A stretch of DNA of 5,402 nt from positions 1 through 5,402 of the forward strand of contig DDCR01000128.1 in NCBI GenBank assembly GCA_002335115.1, written 5' to 3'. The notes under the pieces were generated by a model. The model made no database searches. It worked only from the letters and a program-made list of their open reading frames with translations, and had not been told where the DNA came from. Every line of letters starts with the position of its first letter. Position 1 is the first letter of the stretch. Below are positions 1 to 5,402 of this stretch, in pieces. Origin of the DNA: Oceanospirillaceae bacterium UBA2001 (GTDB lineage Bacteria; Pseudomonadota; Gammaproteobacteria; Pseudomonadales; Balneatricaceae). Made by a program: the position numbers and the translations under genes.

Positions 1-215
1 AAAGGCCCACATAGAGCTTGCATACCTGATAAATCAGCTAATTGAAATAATAAACCTTGCTCGCCCACCTTTACCTGCAGGCAGGCTTGGGGTTTAAGGG
101 TTAAATGCGAATCTGTTCCTGCCGTCGATGCGCTTTTATGCTCAGACTCATCTGAGCGTAATAGTTCAGAAAAATAATCCAAAAGCACCGCATCAGTGTC
201 GTTATCATTGACCAT
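1..215 (-). CDS. CheW-domain-like protein, possible ParP homologue (N-terminal part, cut by window edge)
   Basis: An open frame starts with ATG at 215, inside the end of parA (11-nt overlap, different frame), and stays open to the left edge, giving 71 complete codons. A GGGG at 225-222, six bases before the ATG, is a weak ribosome-binding site, so translation is probably coupled to parA. The first 20 residues contain an acidic then hydrophobic stretch (LLDYFSELLR, residues 11-20). A polar Ser/Asp/Glu/Thr-rich linker follows at about 21-38. Residues 44-63 (CLQVKV..QGLLFQLADLSG) look like the first beta strands of a CheW fold. In Vibrio and Pseudomonas the gene right after the array-positioning ParA encodes a CheW-like protein (ParP) that ties the ATPase to CheA. 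By position and appearance this could be that gene, although its pre-domain region is short. A plain second CheW is the alternative. Real gene: fairly sure. ParP identity: inference. Confidence 0.72.
   Translation of the reverse strand, partial: MVNDNDTDAVLLDYFSELLRSDESEHKSASTAGTDSHLTLKPQACLQVKVGEQGLLFQLADLSGMQALCGP
140..157 (-). repeat. Perfect 7-bp inverted repeat (possible mRNA hairpin)
   Basis: GCTCAGA and TCTGAGC are exact reverse complements separated by four bases (147-150). In the minus-strand transcript this would form a 7-bp stem with a UGAG loop inside the coding sequence for LRSDESEH of the CheW-like gene, 58-75 bases after its start codon. No U-run follows it, so it is not an intrinsic terminator. 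It may be chance. Confidence 0.45.
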
Positions 216-1008
216 AAGCAACCCCAGTCCATTGTGGTATTTTTTGCCGCCTGCGCTGCAATTGGGTCAATAATAAGTCATAAGCCTGAACTCCTCGAGC
301 CAAATGATTGTATTGGCTAGGCACTTTGCCCGCTGAGCTCGCATTACGAAATTGAGTATCAATGGGAATAAGAGCATGGGACACATGCTCTCCAAATTCC
401 GCCCGAATAATACGCAGACTCTGGATAGATGATTTCGTTCTACGGTCATACATTGTTGGAAGAATGAGCGCTTGCAGTTGTTGATGTCGAGTCTTCAACA
501 CTAAATCTAAGCTTTTAGACATGCGCATTAAGCCTTTAATAGCAAGAAATTCAGTTTGCACTGGCATCAATAATAGCTCACATGCCGCTAGTGCATTAAT
601 CATAGCCACACCCAAAATGGGTGGGCTATCAATGAGCACATAGTCGAACATAGATTCAACCTGAACTAAGGCCTGCTGAATGACTAAACCCATGCCCCCC
701 ATTTGACTAGACTGGCGCTCTAACGCAGCCATGCGACTGCTGGAGGGTAGCAAAGTGAGATTGAGTAAATTAGTGGGCACGAGTAGGTTTGCCACTGGTT
801 GTTGGGGGTTAACAAACAAATCATAAACAGAGTCATTGATGGTGTCAGGGTCTAAGCCAAAATAACTAGTCAACGAACCATGTGGGTCCAGATCCACAAC
901 TAACACCTGATGTCCTTGTTGGGCAAGCAATCCTGCCAACGTCACCACACTAGTGGTTTTGCCCACACCACCCTTTTGGTTGGCTACTGCCCAGATCTGG
1001 GTTTTCAT
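205..1008 (-). CDS. ParA/Soj-family ATPase of the chemotaxis operon (ParC-like array positioning)
   Basis: This is a 267-residue MinD/ParA-type P-loop ATPase. The deviant Walker A motif QKGGVGKTT (11-19) carries the signature lysine K12 and the P-loop K17. Walker A' is VVDLDPHGS (37-45) and Walker B is YVLIDSPP (123-130, D127). The C-terminus ends in a basic patch (RRRQK, 252-256). ATP-driven dimerisation and nonspecific DNA or polar binding are family traits. With no ParB gene beside it and with cheB and a CheW-like gene as neighbours, the likely role is positioning chemoreceptor arrays at the pole and sharing them between daughter cells, as for ParC in Vibrio. I chose ATG 1008 over an in-frame GTG at 1041. 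It gives the usual family start (MKTQIWAVANQKGG), lies four bases after AGGG, and overlaps the cheB stop as ATGA. The longer start would add 11 atypical residues inside cheB. The family call is secure. The polar-array role is inferred from context. Confidence 0.93.
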   Translation of the reverse strand: MKTQIWAVANQKGGVGKTTSVVTLAGLLAQQGHQVLVVDLDPHGSLTSYFGLDPDTINDSVYDLFVNPQQPVANLLVPTNLLNLTLLPSSSRMAALERQSSQMGGMGLVIQQALVQVESMFDYVLIDSPPILGVAMINALAACELLLMPVQTEFLAIKGLMRMSKSLDLVLKTRHQQLQALILPTMYDRRTKSSIQSLRIIRAEFGEHVSHALIPIDTQFRNASSAGKVPSQYNHLARGVQAYDLLLTQLQRRRQKIPQWTGVAYGQ

Positions 1009-2090
1009 AACGCCCTGACACCTGACTTTGAGGCCACACACAGATCTAATAATTTTTGGGGGATTTTTGACAAAGGCAATTGAAACTCTACCGCACCCAG
1101 ATTATTAGCCGCCCTAGGCATGCCATAAACCACACTAGAATACTCATCCTGACCAACCGTTTGACAACCCGCTTTGCGCATACGCAACAAACCTTCGGCT
1201 CCATCGGCGCCCATTCCTGTTAAAATAACTCCTATAGCAAGGCTGCCAACTTCACCAAGCACAGAATCAAATAACACATCCACTGATGGCCTATGTCGGT
1301 TAACTTTTTCAGTCTGCAATAGCCGACAAATATACCCATGGCCCCGACGCCGCAGCGTCATATGACAATTACCGGGAGCCAAATAAGCATGCCCAGGTAA
1401 TATTTCACTACCATCTATCGCTTCGATGACCTTCATGGCCGACCCATCGTTAAGGCGCCGAGCCAAAGATCCACTAAACGTGGCTGGAATGTGCTGAGCA
1501 ATGACGATAGGTGGAGCATTAGCAGGCATCACGGACAAGATCTGATTGAGTGCTTCAGTGCCTCCTGTCGAGGACCCAATCGCAATAATAGTGCCCTGTT
1601 TTAACCTGCCCGTTTCAATCGCAGTCAATCGTTGTCTTTTTTCTTCATCCATTGCCACAAGCAAACTACTTTGGGCCAGCGCATTAATATTAGCCAAGGA
1701 AGCCATATATACTTTTTCTACAACTAACTTAGCAAACTTGTCGATACCCCAATCTTCCTGAAGTGTCGATTTGGCGACATAGTCAAAGGCTCCTAACTCG
1801 AGTGATTCAAGTGTGGCAGAAGCGCCTTTCTCTGTAAGGGTAGAGACCATAACGACCGGCATCGGGCGCAAACGCATTAAATTGCGTAAAAAGGTGATGC
1901 CATTCATTTTTGGCATTTCAATGTCAAGAGTTAATACGTCTGGGTTGAGTTGTTTGATTTGTTCGCGGGCCACATAGGGATCTTCAGCAGTTCCTACAAC
2001 TTCCATGCGTGGGTCACCATTAATTACCCCAGTTAATAACTTACGCATTAGTGCTGAGTCGTCAATAACTAAAACTGAAATCAACTTCAA
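1005..2090 (-). CDS. cheB: CheB, chemotaxis response regulator protein-glutamate methylesterase/deamidase
   Basis: CheB removes methyl groups from receptor glutamates and deamidates glutamines, and is activated by phosphate transfer from CheA. The 361-residue product has an N-terminal receiver domain (about 1-125) with the acidic pair D10/D11, phosphoacceptor D56 in LDIEMP, S83/T84 and K107. A linker (about 126-165) leads to the methylesterase domain. The catalytic triad is visible as S174 in IGSSTGG, H200 in AQH and D296 in GMGADG. The frame is open to a TTG at 2105, but the TTG at 2090 is the better start. It follows GGAGG (2103-2099) by eight bases and gives MKLISVLVIDDSALMR, the standard family N-terminus. 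The longer form would place the Shine-Dalgarno inside the gene. A further TTG at 2084 is possible but spaced too far. The residue after K107 is Ser where Pro is usual in receiver domains. The stop overlaps the parA start by 4 nt. The enterobacterial set-up is not implied, since CheD sits next to it. Confidence 0.97.
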   Translation of the reverse strand: MKLISVLVIDDSALMRKLLTGVINGDPRMEVVGTAEDPYVAREQIKQLNPDVLTLDIEMPKMNGITFLRNLMRLRPMPVVMVSTLTEKGASATLESLELGAFDYVAKSTLQEDWGIDKFAKLVVEKVYMASLANINALAQSSLLVAMDEEKRQRLTAIETGRLKQGTIIAIGSSTGGTEALNQILSVMPANAPPIVIAQHIPATFSGSLARRLNDGSAMKVIEAIDGSEILPGHAYLAPGNCHMTLRRRGHGYICRLLQTEKVNRHRPSVDVLFDSVLGEVGSLAIGVILTGMGADGAEGLLRMRKAGCQTVGQDEYSSVVYGMPRAANNLGAVEFQLPLSKIPQKLLDLCVASKSGVRAL

Positions 2091-2098
2091 AAACGGTA

Positions 2099-2103
2099 CC
2101 TCC
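2099..2103 (-). promoter_or_regulatory. Shine-Dalgarno of cheB (GGAGG)
   Basis: GGAGG lies in the short gap between the cheD stop (TAG, 2111-2109) and the TTG at 2090, eight bases before that TTG. It is the strongest ribosome-binding site in the window and decides the cheB start, because the longer frame from TTG 2105 would run through it. A strong site may compensate for the weak TTG codon. Confidence 0.8.
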
Positions 2104-2108
2104 AACTG

Positions 2109-2747
2109 CTAAAAAAGATCAATGTCACCATCACGTGGAAAGTTCTTAATATCCTGAAAGTAGGCGGCTTCACGACGCACAACTGTGGCTTGGTTTGTGC
2201 TTTTTAATTTGCGCACTCTAACGATGCCTGTGTGAGGGAAATACAGCAGTTTTCTAGGAAACCGATCACCCACATCATTTGCGGCGATGGGTATACCCTC
2301 TTGATGCAAAAAATCAAATACAAAGTCAATGTTTCGCTTGCCAATATCAACCGTCAAGTTGTCCAGTACCTTACCACCACCAAACAACTTTACTTCTAAA
2401 TCTTTTTTATTGCCACCGTGCTTTAAAACTTCATTAATGAGTAATTCCATCGCCCAATTGCCATATCTGGATTCTGTGCCATCTACAGTGAAGTTGGATT
2501 CTCTTGCCCCCTTATGAGGTAGCATAAAATGATTCATACCCCCAACTTTTGTCTTAGGGTTGCGGATACAGGCCGAAATGCAAGACCCCAAAACAGTCAT
2601 GATCATTTCATCTGCTTCCGAAACGTAAACTTCACCCGGCATCAATTTGGCTGATGAAATTGACATGGCATTGTCCCAGTAACGCTTAATCCCCTCAAAG
2701 CCCTCCAACACAGGTGGAAGCTTTCGAGATCCGCCCCCATCCTTCAT
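2109..2747 (-). CDS. cheD: CheD, chemoreceptor glutamine deamidase
   Basis: CheD deamidates specific glutamines of chemoreceptors to glutamates, and in CheC-containing bacteria also partners CheC. This product has 212 residues, longer than the roughly 160-residue Bacillus and Thermotoga forms. It has an N-terminal segment of about 35 residues (PPVLEGFEGIKRYWD) that I recognise from proteobacterial CheD proteins. The catalytic cysteine is C56 in TVLGSC and the histidine is H73 in GGMNHFMLP, 17 residues later as in the family. T51 lies close to the expected third active-site residue, but its exact alignment is uncertain. Other conserved blocks are RYGNWAME (94-101), KLFGGGKV (120-127), and GIPI..NDVG near 151-160 with TGIVRVRKL at 173-181. 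The ATG overlaps the cheR stop as ATGA, with GGAAAG upstream, so the two are probably translationally coupled. No cheC is seen in the window. Confidence 0.96.
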   Translation of the reverse strand: MKDGGGSRKLPPVLEGFEGIKRYWDNAMSISSAKLMPGEVYVSEADEMIMTVLGSCISACIRNPKTKVGGMNHFMLPHKGARESNFTVDGTESRYGNWAMELLINEVLKHGGNKKDLEVKLFGGGKVLDNLTVDIGKRNIDFVFDFLHQEGIPIAANDVGDRFPRKLLYFPHTGIVRVRKLKSTNQATVVRREAAYFQDIKNFPRDGDIDLF

Positions 2748-3604
2748 TTCACTTTCCGATACACAGTATTGCCTATGGAGGTGAAGCGATCTGATAATTT
2801 ATACATACTTTCAGAGTGACCAATCACTAAATAACCACCTGGAACTAACAAATCAGCAAACCGATTAAATAAAATCTTTTGCGTCGGTTTGTCAAAGTAG
2901 ATGACTACATTACGACAAAAAATCATTTCAAAAAGTCCAGTCATAGGCCAATCTTGCAAAAGGTTAAGGGGTTTAAAAAAAGTAATATCCCGTAAACTTT
3001 TTCTAACTTGCATTTTTGTCGCACCATCAATAGCCACTTTGTCAAAGTGTTGTGACACCAATTTTGAACTAAGGTTGCTGAGACGGTCCTCTGCATAGAC
3101 CCCAGCTTGACCTTTCACCACGACATTGGTGTCGATGTCTGTAGCTAATATTTTTGCATCCCAGTGTTTGGGTATGTTTCCACTTAGGGTGATAGCAGTG
3201 GAATAGGCTTCCTCTCCAGTAGAGCAACCTGCTGACCAAATTCTTAACTTTTTTCTTTGGGTGTCAGAGATCCATTCAGGTATGGCGGTATTTTTAATGA
3301 AATCAAAATGATGAGATTCGCGGAAAAAAGAGGTTAAATTAGTAGTAATCGCATTAATGAAGTGAACAAATTCAGACCCCTCTCGCTTTAGAGCCAAGCT
3401 TAAGTAGTCATCGAATCCTTGGCATCGGGTGTGACGAATACGCCTAGAAAGTCGGCTATAAACCATGTCTTCTTTAATGCCTTTTAATACGATACCCGAA
3501 TGTTTATAAATGACTTCGCTAATTATATTGAAGTTCTTTTTTGACATTTCGAATTCACGGGCATTCGCACTTATTTGAGGTGTGTCTTTAGTCAGGTGCT
3601 TCAC
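2744..3604 (-). CDS. cheR: CheR, chemotaxis protein-glutamate O-methyltransferase
   Basis: CheR transfers methyl groups from S-adenosylmethionine to receptor glutamates, opposing CheB in adaptation. The 286-residue product has the small helical N-terminal domain (about 17-90), ending in TNLTSFFRE (88-96). The SAM-binding methyltransferase core follows, with AGCSTGEEAY (125-134), ATDID (154-158), FCRNVVIYFD (229-238) and GGYLVIGHSES (256-266). An insert around 195-215 corresponds to the beta subdomain that binds receptor tails in enteric CheR. Whether it binds a tail here cannot be told. I chose GTG 3604: GAAGAAGG ends five bases upstream, and the family-like REF...FNIISEVIYKHSGIVL region begins soon after. 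ATG 3547 (M20) has no comparable ribosome-binding site and would remove part of that region. The gene lies 35 nt after cheW and shares a 4-nt overlap with cheD. Confidence 0.97.
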   Translation of the reverse strand: MKHLTKDTPQISANAREFEMSKKNFNIISEVIYKHSGIVLKGIKEDMVYSRLSRRIRHTRCQGFDDYLSLALKREGSEFVHFINAITTNLTSFFRESHHFDFIKNTAIPEWISDTQRKKLRIWSAGCSTGEEAYSTAITLSGNIPKHWDAKILATDIDTNVVVKGQAGVYAEDRLSNLSSKLVSQHFDKVAIDGATKMQVRKSLRDITFFKPLNLLQDWPMTGLFEMIFCRNVVIYFDKPTQKILFNRFADLLVPGGYLVIGHSESMYKLSDRFTSIGNTVYRKVK

Positions 3605-3639
3605 ATTTGCCTTCTTCGTTGGCCTAACTTATGGAAAAG
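3605..3639 (-). promoter_or_regulatory. cheW-cheR gap with ribosome-binding site and ATG-TGA start-stop overlapping the cheR GTG
   Basis: This 35-base gap is the longest in the window. It contains GAAGAAGG (3617-3610), a good Shine-Dalgarno for the GTG start of cheR at 3604. An ATG at 3606-3604 shares its G with that GTG and is followed at once by TGA (3603-3601), forming a minimal start-stop pair. I see no terminator hairpin and no convincing promoter here, so cheR is probably read through from cheW. Confidence 0.6.
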
Positions 3640-4170
3640 TTAAAGATTATTTTCCAAGTGCAATAGTCGCTCACTGTCTAAAAGAATGACCATTTTTCCT
3701 TTCACTTCAGTCAAGCCCTCGATAAAATCATGGCTAAAATTTCGATTGACACTCGGTGGGGGTTGTTTGTCAGCGGGTAGTAAGGAAAACACATCTGAAA
3801 CAGCGTCAACTACGATACCCATAATGCGATTAACCTTTTCAGTACTGACCTTTAGTACAATCACTACCGTGTTCTCATCATAATTAGAATCTGATAGATG
3901 AAACAGCATCCGCAAGTCAATCACAGGCACTATGGCACCTCGCAGGTTTATGACCCCACTGACGTAGTTAGGAGCGTTGGGAATAGGCGAGACATTGCCC
4001 CATCCACGGATTTCCTGCACATTGAGAATATCGATACCATACTCTTCGTCTTGCATTAAAAAGGTCAGGTATTGCTGTTGATCTGCAAAATCTTGTGCAC
4101 TTGGCTGATTTCCGTTAGCAAGGGTTTGCTGTAATCCATTTTTTGCGCCTTGTTGTTCGGCAGTACTCAT
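3640..4170 (-). CDS. cheW: CheW, chemotaxis coupling (scaffold) protein
   Basis: CheW links the P5 domain of CheA to the tips of chemoreceptors and is required for array formation and kinase control. The 176-residue product carries a complete CheW domain from about residue 33 to 172. It includes QQYLTFLMQDEEYGIDIL (32-49), VQEIRGW (51-57), PIPNAPNYVSGVINLRG (62-78, with the conserved R77), VPVIDLR (81-87) and MGIVVDAVSDV (117-127). The first 33 residues are a Gln/Asn-rich extension (12 of 33) that lies outside the fold and is probably disordered. AGGAG (4182-4178) overlaps the cheA stop and sits seven bases before the ATG, so the start is well supported and translation is likely coupled to cheA. 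No receptor gene separates it from cheR. A long auxiliary fusion is excluded, because the frame ends right after the CheW domain. Confidence 0.97.
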   Translation of the reverse strand: MSTAEQQGAKNGLQQTLANGNQPSAQDFADQQQYLTFLMQDEEYGIDILNVQEIRGWGNVSPIPNAPNYVSGVINLRGAIVPVIDLRMLFHLSDSNYDENTVVIVLKVSTEKVNRIMGIVVDAVSDVFSLLPADKQPPPSVNRNFSHDFIEGLTEVKGKMVILLDSERLLHLENNL

Positions 4171-4180
4171 TGACCTTCTC

Positions 4181-5402
4181 CTAAGCCGCTGCGTCTGTCA
4201 GTTTTTTTGCAGCTGCAATATCTTTACCCGCTAGGCTCGACAAACCCACTGCATCTAGGATCATTGCCACATTACCGTCACCCAAAATAGTGGCCCCTGA
4301 AACACCAAGAACACGTATGTAATTATCTTCTAAACTTTTGATGACTACTTGTTGCTGTGCCAGTAATTCATCAACCACGACACCAATTTTTTGACCTTCA
4401 GATTCAATGACCACCAGCAAACTGCCATCCAAAACAGCATCACCCTGACGCAAGCCAAACAATCGATCTAAACGAAGAATGGGAATGTACTCTTCCCGCA
4501 AACTATAAACATCACTGCCGCCAGCCAAATTATTTACCCTAGCCCCATCAATCTGCAAAGATTCACTAATGGACACGAGCGGAAATATATAGGTCTGATC
4601 AGCCACTGTGACTAACTGACCATCTAAGATAGCCAAGGTCAAGGGTAAACGAATACGAAACTTACTTCCTTTGCCTATTTCTGTTGACACTTCCACTGAA
4701 CCATTGAGTTCCTGAATATTGCGCCGTACCACGTCCATACCTACACCACGGCCCGATAAATCGCTCACTTGCTCAGAAGTTGAGAGTCCAGGTGCAAATA
4801 GAAGTTCTAACTTTTGGTCTTGAGTTAATAGCTCTGATTCACCTACCAACCCATTGCCTCGAGCCTTAGCCAGAAGGCGCTCTGTGTCAATACCACCGCC
4901 ATCATCTCTCATTTCAATAACAATACTGCCCCCTTGATGAAAGGCATTTAGGGCAATGGTACCTAGTTCTGGTTTACCTGCAGCTTTACGTACTTCTGGC
5001 ATCTCAATACCATGATCCAAAGCATTACGTATTAAGTGCACCATTGGGTCACTTATTTTTTCCATCACCGTTTTGTCAAGTTCTGTATTTTCACCACTTA
5101 ACTCTAGCTGGACTTGTTTACCCAACTGAAGGCTAATGTCCCTTACCATGCGGGGTAAACGATTAAAGGTAAAGCTAATGGGTAACATCCGGATACGCAT
5201 TACACTATCTTGTAACTCTCGTGTATTTTGTTCTAACTGCACCAAGCCTTCACGTAAATGAGAAATATTTTCTTCATTAATACTATCACTTGCAGAACCC
5301 ATCTGGCCAAGCATCGACTGAGTAATTACTAATTCTCCAACGAGATTAATGAGGCTATCCACTTTATCAATTCCAACCCTTATCGAGCTCGATTCCACTT
5401 TA
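4181..5402 (-). CDS. cheA: CheA, chemotaxis histidine kinase (C-terminal part: P3-P4-P5; 5' end outside window)
   Basis: CheA autophosphorylates on a P1 histidine and passes phosphate to CheY and CheB in response to receptor state. Only about 406 codons are present. The frame runs off the right edge, and the GTG at 5398 is an internal valine, not a start. Counting that valine as 1, the P3 dimerisation helices span about 1-75 (RVGIDKVDSLINLVGELV). The P4 ATP-binding domain spans about 76-252, with the N box HLIRNALDHG (121-130, N125), G1 MRDDGGGID (163-171), an F-box-like LLFAPGLST (199-207) and G2 GRGVGMD (216-222). The P5 regulatory domain, a CheW-like fold, runs from about 253 to 390. All ATP-binding motifs look intact, so the kinase is probably active. 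The phosphorylated P1 histidine, the P2 CheY/CheB-binding domain and any ParP-binding segment would lie beyond 5402. The stop is 10 nt before cheW. Confidence 0.97.
   Translation of the reverse strand, partial: KVESSSIRVGIDKVDSLINLVGELVITQSMLGQMGSASDSINEENISHLREGLVQLEQNTRELQDSVMRIRMLPISFTFNRLPRMVRDISLQLGKQVQLELSGENTELDKTVMEKISDPMVHLIRNALDHGIEMPEVRKAAGKPELGTIALNAFHQGGSIVIEMRDDGGGIDTERLLAKARGNGLVGESELLTQDQKLELLFAPGLSTSEQVSDLSGRGVGMDVVRRNIQELNGSVEVSTEIGKGSKFRIRLPLTLAILDGQLVTVADQTYIFPLVSISESLQIDGARVNNLAGGSDVYSLREEYIPILRLDRLFGLRQGDAVLDGSLLVVIESEGQKIGVVVDELLAQQQVVIKSLEDNYIRVLGVSGATILGDGNVAMILDAVGLSSLAGKDIAAAKKLTDAAA

Noticed and set aside
74..81. 8-bp palindrome CCTGCAGG
   Set aside because: It is a short palindrome inside coding sequence with no partner copy or context suggesting a binding site.
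267..449. 60-codon minus-strand open frame inside parA
   Set aside because: It lies wholly within parA in another frame, shows no family features, and its host gene has intact motifs, so it is a frame shadow.
1009..1041. GTG start at 1041 for parA, adding 11 residues
   Set aside because: The extra residues do not look like a ParA N-terminus and lie entirely inside cheB, while ATG 1008 has AGGG and an ATGA junction.
1174..1761. Two plus-strand open frames (1174-1365 and 1546-1761)
   Set aside because: Both are antisense to well-conserved parts of cheB, with no recognisable product or convincing ribosome-binding site.
2329..2517. 62-codon plus-strand open frame
   Set aside because: It is antisense to conserved blocks of cheD and its composition reflects the opposite strand.
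2901..3098. 65-codon plus-strand open frame
   Set aside because: It is antisense to the C-terminal core of cheR, with no recognisable features.
3605..3639. Possible terminator or promoter between cheW and cheR
   Set aside because: Only a 3-bp GCC/GGC pairing is present, there is no U-run, and no matched -35/-10 pair stands out in this AT-rich gap.
3686..3883. 65-codon plus-strand open frame
   Set aside because: It is antisense to the CheW domain, with no recognisable features.
5396..5398. GTG at 5398 as the start of cheA
   Set aside because: The frame stays open to the window edge and the residues after the GTG are the middle of the conserved P3 region, so this is an internal valine of a truncated gene.

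Overview
The window is one uninterrupted stretch of a bacterial chemotaxis operon. All genes read from the minus strand, so the transcription order runs from high to low coordinates: cheA (C-terminal part only, cut by the right edge), cheW, cheR, cheD, cheB, a parA/soj-type ATPase, and the first 71 codons of a small CheW-domain-like gene cut by the left edge. The protein families and the gene order point to a flagellated, polarly organised proteobacterium, most likely a gamma- or betaproteobacterium with an AT-leaning genome. I cannot name the genus from this sequence.

The genes are packed tightly. From cheA downward the junctions are: 10 nt (cheA-cheW), 35 nt (cheW-cheR), a 4-nt ATGA overlap (cheR-cheD), 18 nt with a strong GGAGG (cheD-cheB, using the TTG start preferred here), a 4-nt ATGA overlap (cheB-parA) and an 11-nt overlap (parA-CheW-like). 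There is no internal terminator, no convincing internal promoter, no RNA gene, no mobile element and no gene-free stretch longer than 35 nt. Three starts needed correction by ribosome-binding site and family N-terminus: cheB (TTG at 2090), cheR (GTG at 3604) and parA (ATG at 1008).

The genes form a functional set. CheA and CheW build the signalling core with chemoreceptors. CheR methylates receptors, CheB demethylates and deamidates them under CheA control, and CheD is a second receptor deamidase. The ParA-like ATPase and the adjacent CheW-like protein match the position and type of the ParC/ParP pair that places chemotaxis arrays at the cell pole in Vibrio and Pseudomonas. No cheY, cheZ or receptor gene lies in the window.

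I found no sign of a new biological system. The points most worth a second look are the cut CheW-like gene after parA, the combination of a cheR-cheD-cheB block with a parA tail in one operon, and a few start-site and RNA-structure details.
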